From NCBI GenBank assembly GCA_008933995.1, contig WARS01000034.1, positions 62,001-126,000 of the forward strand: a stretch of 64,000 bases of DNA. The letters are read 5' to 3'. The first letter of the stretch is position 1; each line of letters starts with the position of its first letter. Shown piece by piece: positions 12,647-25,600 of this stretch. The translations under genes and the position numbers were made by a program. The notes beneath the pieces are model-generated. The model ran no database searches and was not told the DNA's origin. It saw only the letters and a program-made list of their open reading frames with translations. Origin of the DNA: Datnioides undecimradiatus (lineage: Eukaryota; Chordata; Actinopteri; Lobotiformes; Datnioididae).

Positions 12647-15600
12647 CCATTTGCAGACAACAAATACAACAAACGCACAAGCACTCACCTAAAATTTAAG
12701 CCACATTAACTAAACCAGAAAACATGAAAGCACGAACACACACACATTAGCAGGCAGTGCTCGCACACACACACACACACACACAGATTTCCATCCACCA
12801 CCCTGCCATTAAAAGTGATGCCAAAATTCCTGGGCAAACACTCGGCTCCCGATGATCCACCTGCAATGGAAACTGACTTTTCTGAAGCTGCCAGTTAAAT
12901 CCTTTCTTCTGTCCAAATGACACACCGAATTCTCTTCTTACCATTCTGCGACAGCTCATGCGCGTCAGCGTCAACAGAAAGAAAAATCCGTTCCTGAGTT
13001 GAAATGAGACCAGAGTGTCACGCGGTCTGTGACCTGGGCCCTCGTTACAAAATAAAAAATGAAAAACAATTCATCAAACTCAGACTTTAAATTTAGGAAA
13101 GCTCAAGAACTGTGTTCGGCTCCACTGTGGCATTTTGTTCTTGGGACCGCGCATCACTTTCTTCAATTAAGCAGTTTATTGGAGAGAGGGGAAAAAGACA
13201 CGCGCTCCGACTGTGAACTCTAAGTGGAATTAGAGTTCACGCGGTTCATTCATAAAACCTATCTGTGCCATCATCTGCTGTCTCATAAATGTCTAAATGC
13301 CGTTCCTCTTTTGTGGAGCACTTTATATTCTGACAGAGGAGGTAAAATAAAAGTAAACGGTGCATCACACAGCATTTGACAGGACGTTACATCACTTTTG
13401 CTTTATTTCTCCTTTTTGAATTCATATAACAGCAATAAAGCCGTTTCCAAGCAGCAGTTTGGTTTTCTTTCTGTTGTCATTTCACCTAATTTCCTATTAT
13501 TTCATCACCTTTCATATATCTTACTGCTGTATATCCTTACTGTTGTTAATGTAACATGCTGGTTGCTACTGGAGATAATGATTTTGGAGAATATGAACAA
13601 TATGGGGGATTCCAGTAAATGCTTGCCTCTGATTGGCTGTTACTGCTTTTTGCATACATGTGATTAATCACATTTTTTTTTACATTATGTTGATCTACAT
13701 TGCATCATGAGTTGATAAAGCCTTTAACTAAAGTCTTTGTACCTATACTTGACTTCCAAACGGTCTTTTTATTCTGTTACTGGTTAAGCGCAGTTTATTT
13801 AAGTTTGACGTTTACAGGTCAAAGATTTTGTTTCTCAGATGAGCATAAATCACATCTCTACACTGATGTTCTCACCTTCACTACAACACAAAGGTGTGTG
13901 TGTGTGAGTGCATGTGTGTGTAAGCATCTGGTCAGGTGCTAACTTCAGAGAGAGCGGCCGTCTGGTCCCGTCACTGTGGTGTCACCGCAGTGCCCATCTC
14001 CGCCCGGGACTCCTTGGCATTAGTTGCGTCTCTCTGGCAGCTGATTGGCTCTATCTGTCACCCCCGGTAACAATCACTGTCTGACTTCCAGCATGGCTGC
14101 CACTGGGTTTATTGAGACTGATTGAGGCACACCCTGTGCTGCCTCTGATCACCAACACATGGTGTGAGTGTGAGCGTGTGTGTGTATGTGTGTCTGCTCT
14201 TTGTCTTTACAGCTTGCTTTACCACAAGATATCACACACACATATGCTCAAGGATACACAGGGACACACACATTTCCAATGCATGTGAGTGAACCTGAAA
14301 AGATTATGCTGACATGTTGTGTCGTTAGCAACACAGAAAAACTCTATAATCACTATAATCTGATAATTCCACCTTAATTACACTGATACTTAATGTAGCA
14401 GCTCAGAGTGAGCAGTCACCTGCAATGAGAGAATATCTAAAACAGTCACTCAGACCTTTACACATGCATCTGGCCTATGTTCATGCGCATCTGTGTTTGC
14501 ATACAATATATTCACAGCTCGGCAGAAGATTTCCAGTGTTTCCGTGCCTGGAGAGGGGTGTCGTGCTTGCACAAGTGTGTACCTGGAGAAGCCTCCAGCG
14601 CGTGTTCAGATCATCAATGCGTTCCAGGTTGCTCTGCGACAGCTGGATGTCGTGCGGGCCGAAAGTGGACGCCAACTGGTTCATGTGAGTTACGTCATCC
14701 TTAATCGGAGCAATCTCTTCCTGGAACTCCTGCGGTACACACATACATACACAGGTTGTTTGTTGTGCTGCATTGTTTACAGTTGCGAGAGGACAGATGG
14801 GAAACACAGACAGGTTGTTAGCAGCCCTCGAATCGCTCTTGTTTCTCACCTCCACTGCTCCAACAGTGAGAAACAGATGCATCCATCATGTAAACTCCTC
14901 TTTTTTCTGCTTATTTAATGCCTGCTGATGTATGGAAAACACTGACAGTCTTACAGTAAGTAGGATAAATGCTCCTTGATGGGCCTTCGCCGTGGCAACC
15001 AGCGTAACATTAACACTTGATGGATGCAACTGTATGTCTGCCACTTCAGCTGTGATGCATGCAGATTAAGGAGGAGGTAATGCACATCTATGTCTGTGAC
15101 ATGTGGCTATAAAAGGTGCTGCTGGAGCATTTTTACACCTATAATTCAATAGCAATTTATTTTTTTAGACCTTGCTTCGTTTACTACGAACAAATCAGAC
15201 TGTCAGTGAGAAGATCAGCAGCCTGTATTCAAATTTACATCAAATCAACTTAAAGGTTAGAGTTTCTTGAGCAGCTTCAGCCAATTTATGCTCATTAATA
15301 TGCGCATCATCAATTGTAAATGTCACCTTGCAGCCATTTCATGTTAAACATACTGTATATGCAAAAATGAAAAAATAAACATGCAATGTTATTGAGATCA
15401 AGTTTACAAGTGTTCTCAACCATAATCTCACTGGCTTAGAGTGAACATATGAAGGCATACAAATGACTTTCATTATTAAACATCACTTCATATGACCTTG
15501 ACTCTGTCGATGTTCTCTGGGAGCGAGTCGATCAGCAGGTCACCGACAGGTTCCCACGCCTCCTTCACCATCTCGGCCTGCCTCAGCTGGCCGTCCAGCA

Positions 15601-18600
15601 GGTCCTCCGCCTCTTGGAGCTCCATCAGCCGATCCAGAGCCAGCTCCAGCCTCTTCTGCCAGTCGGCCGAGTCGGAGTTGAGCCGGTCCCACCTGGTTAT
15701 CACGTCATCTGCCTCCTTGCGCAGGACTCGCCCCACATTCTGGGCGCGCTCCTCTGGGCTGATATCTGAGGGTTATGGAAAGAGAAAAAAAACATCTAGT
15801 GACCATAAAAACACAATCCTGATTACTGATTTGGACCAGTAATGAGGTGTCTCCATATCATGGGGTTAATAGTGTCATCATCATCCTGTTCATTACTTCC
15901 ATTCCTACCTTTACCATTACTTACATTACCTTTTATATTATTAATGGATCACATGACTAGTGTGTGAAGCAGGGTCTCCACCTCAGTTTTCCTCATCATC
16001 TTTGAGGTCATCATAAACATCTGTTTACAACTAAGCCCCACCCACTTCACAGGCTGAAATGTGAAATATTCAAATCTGCTGTAACGGTGGCAGAAAACAG
16101 CGCGCACTTGTCGAAGTCCACCACTCCCAGCAAAAGGCTGAGTGAGAAAATAGGCTTTCAGGACCTTTAAATAAATTTCCACACATAATCCTTCCTCAAC
16201 TAAGCCCCTTATGATTAATCTGTTTTCTAATAAAACTTAAGAATCTATTCATTCGCAGTAAAACAGATTTGTGGGGATAAATTTAGATGAAATGAATAAC
16301 TTTAATTACACCTAAAACCTGTGTTTGAGCCACGAGTATCATTACTTAAAAGAAGGAGAGGTATCTTTGCTGTGTGGCTGCTGCGGTGGATGGACATTCT
16401 TGTAAAACTCCTGAAGAGAGACACTCAAATTGTCCTTTCTGTGCCTCTGCAGCTTCTTTCAATCTCTTGTCATAGCTTTAGTTTGATGTGTTTGAAAGTC
16501 CTGGAGTTATTGTCCACTGAATGTCTTCACCTGAGCACAGGTCTGCCTCTGTTCCGGTGTAATTTAAGACATGGCCATTTGGAGTTTAAAAGCGTGGTGC
16601 TGCGTTTAAAGCACACAAAGGCACAAGCAGTAGCTGTGACAATGAAGACCAGCTCCCGAGGGACCATCTCTCTTATATGTCAAACCACTCAGGCTGTTTG
16701 TGGGGAGACGGCTTCTCTTTTCGGGAAGCCAGCTGAATTTAAACCGAGCAAAATGTCACACACTCAAAAGCAGTGTGTCAATTCTGCTTTTTAGACAACC
16801 CCAACCGCTGCCGATTGGAAGGTTTAATCGCCGAGACAGAATGACTCTCTAAGAGGAAGTAAGTGCTCGTTTCCCCTCGGTGCAGCAGTGATTAGCAGCT
16901 GGAGTTCACCCTTTCTTTCTCTGCTCTCCGAGTGTGTTTGAGTTGGCAGTTGAATGGGTTTAATGGGCCACAGTTAAAGTTCATCTGTTTTCTATGAGCC
17001 TGGTAACCGGGCTGCTTCCATGGTGCAGAAGGTGCTGCAGGAGAGTGTGTGTGTGTGTGTGTGTGCAAGCGTGCATGTTTGGCTGTTACCAGGCTGTTGC
17101 TAAGGTCCAGAGTTCACTGCATGAGTCAGAGACGAGAGGGAAAGGAGCTTTAGGTCCGAGCAGGAGACAGGTCGGTTAAATTCAGATTTTCCTTTTATGT
17201 GGGACTTCAAGTGTTAGGGCTGGATCACGGCGCTGCTGCGGCAGAATATCTCACTAATTAACGAGCTCTGTATTTACATTCCAGCTTTTACATTTAAATG
17301 CCAAGTGCAAGGTGTATTCACATGGAAATGGATCTTTGTTATAATAACCTAACTTAAACTACAAAAGAGCTTATGCTGCTTACATTCTTAATCCATCCTA
17401 CAAGAAAAAGATCAAAGCAAGTGCTGAAGGGGGAACAATGTTAACCTTCATAAGGAAAATGCAGAGGAGCCAGCGTGAAGGCTAGTCTGAAATGAATCAG
17501 TTACCTCTCTGCTCAGGTGACGGTGTTTCTCGTGGCAGCTCGGACAGAAAGATCCCCACGTCGTCCAGAGCCTTGGTCACAACTGGCTCTTTAGCTCTCA
17601 AGTCCCTCCTGAAGCCCTGTGACAACACACACACACACTTTCTGTCTTCAGCATTGTGTTCAGCTGCTGCTGCAATAAAGAAAATCGTTGTACTCTTTGT
17701 TGTAGCCTTTCTTTCTTTGCTGCTTCCAATTATAACGAAACGTTTTCATATTATATTCCTGTATTTTCTTGTTTTTATCTTGATACAAATTCCATTATTA
17801 TGGCCTCATAAATAATCTAAAAATCAGAGTATTATGCCAAACGACATTCAGGATGTTGTAAAGAATCAAAATATGTCATGAAAACACTCCTTTCAGGTTA
17901 TAAAATAAGATGTTTATATGTTTTTTTAATGAGAAAAAGATCCAGTTGATGCCTGAAGAGATATTGGAGCTTGAAATGATGAGAATCAACATCAACTGTG
18001 ACTGGTTTGCAGCTGGATTGGACATTCATCTAAGTGCGGTACATTACAACACTCTGCCTCATGTCTGAATTAATATTCTTCTTCTTCTTCTTATTATTAT
18101 TATATTATGGCAGTGTCTCTTTAGGCAATGACTTATTTATTAACATAAGTACGCTTCTCATTATAACCAACTAATCATGCTTTCACAATGAAGGTTTCTG
18201 CAAAAACGGAATAATTTGCTCTCTAGCAGTAACAGGAATATGTTATAACACGAAACAGCAGTCTGAGTTTTAATGTGCTCATACTGCAGCGGCTTGACCA
18301 ATCAACACCTGCATATGTCTGGCATTCACACCATTCCGTGCCTTTTGCTTTGTTTAGCTGGTGAACTCTGTCACCGGCAGGTCACGTTCGCTCTGAAACA
18401 TGAGATAAGGTGAGATGATTTACCGAAGTATTATGTTTTTGCCATTTGCATTCATGAGCTTGTGTCCCTGGGGCATTTCAATATTGGCTCCCAAGATAAA
18501 AAAAAAAGAAAAAAAAGCTTAAGAGCCCCCGCTGTCGAGATGCATCAAACAGCCTCAGGAGTGAACATGTCTCTTGTAAGATGTAATAAATCAAGTGCTT

Positions 18601-21600
18601 TACATAATTATAATAAGAGACATGTTGAAACGGAAAGTGGGCATGTATTCTGTGTATGGATATATTAATGTACAAACACTGTTAGCTTCCAACGTATCTG
18701 AGGGGCCCCTCGTACTAAAACATGTCTACATTCACAGCAAAATGCTTTGACTAAAAGCCTTTTCCTAATGCATATCTGCAAGAACTCGCCATTTTGCAGA
18801 ATCATTGCAGTTTTATACATGAAATGACCAAATCAGCGGAGCCAATCATCTCGCTTTTTTGCATAAAATGGTGCATAAAATGGGTTTTTCATTTAACCTG
18901 TGTCGAATATTTCCATTTACGCCGAGCCTTTGATTTGCATAATGTTAGTCAGAGAGACACGATGTCTGCCTCAAACATGAATGGCTGCTTTCTGCAGTGA
19001 GACCACAAAACTTTTTTATGATGAAAGCATCAAACAGGCTGATTTTATTGGTTGCTTATTGCGCTGGCATTGAGCTGAAGGTTTATAAGAGTCCTCTTTT
19101 ATTGTGACTTTGAGCTCCACTTTCAGCAAGAACAAATACTAAAATATTGCAGCTATTTTCTGTGGTAATCAGCAGCTTATTATCAGGGACTGTATGAAAA
19201 TTATGGGGTGAAGAGGGGGCTTTAGCTTAAATCCCTCCTCAGCTGTTGTCCATATGTTTTCGAGCCTTCCTTGACTCCCGTTAGGTCAAAGAATTTAAGG
19301 TGGTGCGCTTGAATTTAAATTGAAAACAAATTCCTTGTTTCTCCTAGCAACCAGGAGTCAATTATGATAATATAACATAATATAAAGTAACAGTGCAGAC
19401 GTGATATAGAGGAGATTCAAAATGTTAATTTGTGAGCTTTAGAGGTGGTGTCTTGTGTGCCCATGTGACCAACCCAGGCTGGTGTTGTGAGCTAAGCTAA
19501 TTCGAGCCCCGACTTCACAAACTCCTCCGCATGTTGAAGATTTTTTTTTTTTTTTTTTTTTTGACAAAAATGCTGCAGAGACATGCAGCGTGTCTGTCTG
19601 CATCCCACATGGTGTGTGTGTGCATCCTCCTACCCGGTGTGTGTCCAGTTGTGTCTGCACGGCCGGGACGTCGCCCCCTACAGGTGGCTCCTGCTCCAGC
19701 TGTTGACTTTTAACCCTCAGCCAGTTCAGCAGCTCCTGCAGCGACATGTGGAGCCTCTTCCACGGCGCCATCTCTGACTCCAGATGGGCCCTTGAGACAC
19801 AAACAGTTTTGCTTTATGTGAACGTCCATGGTTTTCCAGGGCAAAGACTCAGCTGCTGCTTTCCTTTGCAGGAACCCCGTCTTCTCACCTCATACTCAGG
19901 GTCTTGTTGCGCAGGTCGTTCCAGCGCTGGGTCATGTTGTCCAGACGTCTTTGGAGCAGAGCGGCATCCTCCGAGTCCCCCAGCGAGGTCACAATCCTCT
20001 GCCCGTTCTCATCCAGGGAGTGATACAGTTCTGTGTGGTTGTCAATCTCTGCCTGGAGGTCCTAGTAAGACACACACACACACAGACCCATGCACACGCC
20101 GCAGGAGTCAGTGGAAAAAGCAGGAGCAGTAAATTCTGTTGGAGCACACACTTCATTTTCTTGGTAATAGCAGCCATCTTTCAGGAATTCACTTTTTTCA
20201 CTGCTCGAGTGCTCAGTAATGGGATCAGGATCTGAGAGAGTGATTTACTCTCTAAAAGCAGCAACCACCAGGATTGAGCCGTAATGCAGGGCTTAATGCA
20301 TTGTGGATGGAACCTTTTGTAGCACTGAAATGTCAAGATGTGGTATTCAGCCTGGAATCAGCTGGTAACTTGGACAGCGGTGGTCGCACCTGTACAAGCC
20401 ATTACTGAAAATGTTCCTTGATAAGTTGCTACGAGGGAGCCAAGTACTTAAAAAAACAGCCTTGGTAAAGTGAAACAGGAAGACAGTCACTCCCTGCGTG
20501 GGGATGCTGCAAAAGAATACAAAGGTTCAGCGAGTTAACGGTAAGAGGTGTGACGTCAATCACTGATGCATCAGATAGCAAAGTAAATGCCAGTGTCTTT
20601 ACTATGGATGGTAGTACCTCTCCACAGTCACACACTGAGAGTTAAATATTGACTTCTGTGCATCAACTGCTGCAACTTAAGGAATAATTTGAATATACAC
20701 ATAACCTTTTGACATACGCATCTATGTATCGATTTAGCATATTTATATTTTTATAAGATTTTGAATGCAGGACTTATAAAAAAAGTACTTTAACATAACT
20801 GCACTGATACTTTATAATAACCCGCTGGTTGACCTGTACCTCACAGTGCAAACTGTGTGTCTGCACCAGATAGTGAAAGATACATTTGTTTTTTAATGCA
20901 CTTTTCCACTTGCACAACCTCACAGGCCTATTTTCATCTTAAAAAAACAAAAGGTTATCCCTCAATAGCACCAAAACAAGTACCGAAGCACTGACTGCTG
21001 TTCTTCAGCCAACCATGTCAGAATGGCAGGTGTCACTTTACTTTAACGCTTTATTTCAGCTCTGGTGCACCCGATAAACTGGGAGCTGACATTAAAACAG
21101 GCTTCAGTTCAGTGTTCTGCCTTAACTCCTCCTGCCATCTAATGTGTGTGTAACTTTACTCTGTCATGCAAAACACAACTTGTTGTATAATCGCAGATTC
21201 CTTTAAGTTTTACACTTTATAATTCATCTGTAAAATGTCCTTGAAGAAGAAAAACATCCCGTGGAAAGAATGTTACTGGAAGTTTTAAGATAAATTAGAT
21301 TGCATGAAATTTTAATGATACCTGAGGGGGGAAAATGGGTCATTGCACCAAAGAATAGGACACAGACAAGAATAGAACAAATAGAAAGCGCTGAAGACAG
21401 TGAAGGTGGAGTGCAGTATTAGACTGACTAATGTATTAAAGGTAGTTCTGGAAAGTTTTTCCTGTGATCTAAATGTTCTCTGATCCCTTTGAACACGTTG
21501 AGTCAATCCCAGCGCTGCACCTTCATATAAACTTTGATGTCTTCAGTTTAAATTGACGCGTTCACTTTTTATTCACGCCTTATTTTTAGCTCCTTTCTTT

Positions 21601-22383
21601 TTTTTTTTTTTTGTCAAAATACTTCAATGCTTGTCCTTCAGTTGACCTCAAACGCTTTCATGACAAATGAAACTGCCTTACTTATAGACTATGGTTTGTG
21701 TGAAAAGCACTTTTGTTCCCAATGTGAAGTTCTTGTTGGAGAACCGAAGCCTGAAAACAGCACAATGACCCTGTTTGTGGTGGATTTATACCAAAATGAA
21801 GAAGAAACCCCACATCAAACATGATCACACCATCTTGTGTTAGTATTTCAAATGCCAAAACTCTTTTTTTGCAATCGACACACCCTTTCTAAAATAAAAT
21901 GCCTTCATTTAGGATAACTATGCTTATTTTGCAAAAGAGCGGTGCTTGATTTGCTTTCCCAACCTGAACATGGTAGACCTTCCTGCGCAGCATCCTCAAA
22001 ACTTTACTCTGGAATCCCAAAACTAGACGTCAAGAAGGAGAAGAAGAAGAAGCATCATCTTGTGGCTCTATTCCCTCAAGATTAGCTCCCAATATGGCTG
22101 CATGAGTATGCTCTCTGTTTAAATGTGTGTGTGTGTGACAAAGAGAGGGATTCGGAGATGAGGAGGAAGGGAGGGAGAGTCATAGAGAGATGGAGGGAGA
22201 GTTAGCTACCCATGAAAAGGGAGACTGAGTTGGAGAGTGTGAGTCAGAGTGAGTTCGAAAGACAGAGGGGGTGAGAGAGAGAGAGAGAGGAGGAGGGAGG
22301 CAGAGAGAACTTGAAAGGGTGCATAAAACGATGAGTGCGCTCATTTTCCAATTAAACCTTATCTGCGTGCAGTGTTGGAGCCC

Positions 22384-22425
<42 letters not shown>

Positions 22426-22521
22426 TCTCTGGATGCTACACCGCGTTGCCGTCTGCCATTATAATTGGACACAGAAGACTATCACAGCTCTGCATACAGT
22501 GCTGCCGTTGTACTGAGAGAG

Positions 22522-22556
<35 letters not shown>

Positions 22557-22635
22557 AAGAAAGTGCATGCATTTGCAACAGTGTGCATCTGAAAATTCAT
22601 TTCCCAAATTCTGCATGTGTGTTTCCCATATACTG

Positions 22636-22678
<43 letters not shown>

Positions 22679-25600
22679 ACGCCGTTCCACCAGAAAGTGT
22701 GTGTGGGTGCAGGGTGAGGGCTGAGGGTCAGAATATGTTCTCTCGCAGAACAGAGCGGTCCCTTCAACACCCACAATTCAGTGTGTGTGTGTGTGTGTGT
22801 GTGTGGGGAGGATTTTTGCATTTGTCTGCCGGGCACCGACCGGCCAATGAAATCTGTCCATGTTGCCATGTCAGCATTCCTGTCATACCAGCCGGGGCAG
22901 AGAGTCGATGAAGAGTTTCTCAAAGTTTGGGTAAAAAGCTGCAGATGTACTGGATGTCTGACAGGAACATGTCACAAAGTAATGCAGTGATTCATATTTT
23001 TGAGTTTCTCTCATGCTGTCAGGACAACATGGAAACATCTCTTTCTGCAGGTGATGCCTCGTCTTCTTCTGCTCTAAAGAAATCCTTATTCACGCAGGCA
23101 CAAACTTAAAATGAGTCCTTTGCTTTGCTCCGTTAAAGATCCACATTAGATCAGATCAGAACTGCCACAGCTGGGTGGCAGCAGCTATACAAGAGCTGTA
23201 AAACCAGCAGTTGTGAAAATAAAAATGCAAGAATAATGGTCATCTACACACATGCAGAGCGGGAAATAGGCTTCTTACACAGGTCAGCTGAAAACAGGAG
23301 GGGTCGTTTGGTGAAACTTCAGTTAGATCTTTGCTCTCGGGTTCTGCCTTTTATTCTTCTATCAGGTGGTTTCCCACTAAATCACCATATCTGCCCAATC
23401 ACTTCTGTCCCCTCAAGCCAATCAGTCCACAGATGCTGTTCCTCACATAACATTGAAATTCTGTCCCAGTCCCGAGTTTCCATCACTAACAGAGTCAATC
23501 AACATGGTTGTACACTTTCAATCGATCCCTCCTAATTAAAAGTGAAGTTTTAACCCTCGCAGGGAGAAACTGTACACGATGGAGCAGCCACGGTGAGCTG
23601 CAGGTGACGGTTTGTGAGAACCATCTCCATGTTAGAGGCACGTGGAGGTTCGGCTTTGTGAGAGATCATTTGCATGGAGATGGCATGGAGTGGTGTCTTT
23701 TCAATCATTTCCTACCAAGATATATGACCAATAATCAGGATTGGTACTGTAAAAAGCCAGTGTGAGGAGAAATATGACTGTTAAAGGTCACCAGACTGCC
23801 AAACCCTTCTGTTTGGGCTTGTTAATCTACTCAGTTCATCAGTCTCCACTAGAGGGTCAATAATTCCAGACAAGAAATACATCACCACAGTGCCACAATA
23901 CAGCTGTTGCACTGACTTCAGTATTCAGTATGTGTTGATTGTGTTTGCTTCAACTAAACACAAAGATTCAGAGCTGCATTAAAATGCTGTAATAACAATA
24001 ACCAGGTTACATATACAGTATATATACGTGCACAGGTGTCCTACCTTCCACTGTGCCAGCAGGTTCCTGGCTACAGGCTGCTCCTGCAGTCTCTCCTTGT
24101 TGGTGGCGTCTATCAGCACGTTGCACGTCGTCTCAGCCTCCGACAGCCAGTTGAGGAACTTCTCCAGGTCGAGGTAGAACTGCTGAAGCAGCTTCGTGGC
24201 TGATTCCAGAGCCACCTCCCTGTCTGAGACACTGGAGTGGAGAGACATGTGAGGAGACTCGTCACCAAAGAAGCTGGCTAATACCTCTGTCCTAAAGTTA
24301 TTTACAATAGCCATTGTTCATGCACAATACTGTATGTGCGTGGTTACCGCTTGCTGATGTGTGTCCACGTGGCCATCATGTCATTGTTGACCTGGGTGAC
24401 CTTGTGCGTGTCATCGTTGGCGTACAGGGTCAGCAGTTTGTCAGCGAGTGCATTGGTTCCATCCACCTGGCCCTGCCACTGCTGCAGCTCCTTCAAAAAG
24501 AGCTAAAGAGGGAGGAGAGTGAAGGAGGATGAAAAGGTGGAAACTGACAAACTGAAACAATGGTCAAATATGATGAGTCACTTCATGTCTAAATGCCTTT
24601 TGAGTCATTCCCAGTAGAAGTAATCACATTTTTGAGCCATCTGTTCATAAATGTCACATGGAAGGTGGAAAAACAGTGCATCTAAATTATGAGTAATTAG
24701 AAACATGGTTACGCAGGAAACTGAAATCTGAGAGTGACGTTCATGCAGTCAGTGAGGTGACATTGCGTGCCAACCTTCAGTTCGGCGTTTTGTTTTTTCA
24801 CCGCTTCAACCGTGTACGTGATCTCCTGCCACGACTCCAGCCACTCGCTGGCCTGCTTGATGAGATGATCCACTCTCTTCTTGGCGTCCAGCCAGTCGGT
24901 AGAGTCCTGCAGCATGTTGTGGAGCTGCTTCGTCCTGTCGGAGAGTTTGGTCTGAGAGTCTTCCCAGTGAGTCTGAAGCCTGTCAACTGCAACGAGGAAG
25001 ACGAGATTAAACAAAGCATTAAAACGTATAGAAACTGACACGAAAGGTCCTGGTTAAATGAGGAACTAGTTCATTTGTTTAGACCATTTGAAGCGGTGAA
25101 TGAATCTACATCAGGTGGTCTCATGAGGATTTCCGGCAGCAGGACGGCGTGTGTGAGGAATAGAGTCCAAGTAAACGACAGTGGGTGTTTGTGATAATGA
25201 AGGAAAGCGTCTCCCAGTGCAGCATTGTGGCTCACTGATGTGTTTTTAATAGTTTTTGGACAACAACTGAGCTGTAAGGCACTGAAAAAGAAGATTTACC
25301 AGGCTGTGGATACTGACAATGCTTGTTAAAAAGGAAGCATCCATTTTTGGTTTGGCTCTGCGTATTTGATTTGCTGACGAGAAGAACGAATATAAAATAT
25401 CACCAAAATGATCCGCTCCCGTTTCAAATATTGAACGGAAACGTAAACAAGCTGTGACAAAAGAAAATGTGTCTGAAATGTAGCATCAGGGAAAAGCAGG
25501 TGTAATAACCGCAGCACAGACACACACAGAGGGAGAGAGAGAGAGAGACTGGCCAGGCTGAAACAATACGGGTGAAAGAGAGCGACGACATCCTTATAGT

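Larger units (their letters stand above)
10371..14582 (-). other. Intron 60
   Basis: 4212 bp. It contains a (GACA)n-(GATA)n tract at 10401-10465, a long (CA)n at 11038-11112, (CA)n at 12594-12644 and 12761-12784, and short GT runs near 12239-12258 and 13893-13920. No exon, RNA or transposon ends recognised. Confidence 0.6.
20062..24044 (-). other. Intron 55, holding the Dp116 start region
   Basis: 3983 bp. It contains the Dp116-type first exon (21964-21993), a purine-rich plus-strand block at about 22138-22310 and four (GT)n tracts (22388-22418, 22525-22553, 22635-22678, 22781-22804). The last three lie upstream of the Dp116 start in sense orientation. No other exon was recognised. Confidence 0.65.

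Noticed and set aside
16321..16794. 157-codon plus-strand reading frame in intron 58
   Set aside because: No recognisable domain, no splice or promoter support; it looks like a chance frame in unique intron sequence.
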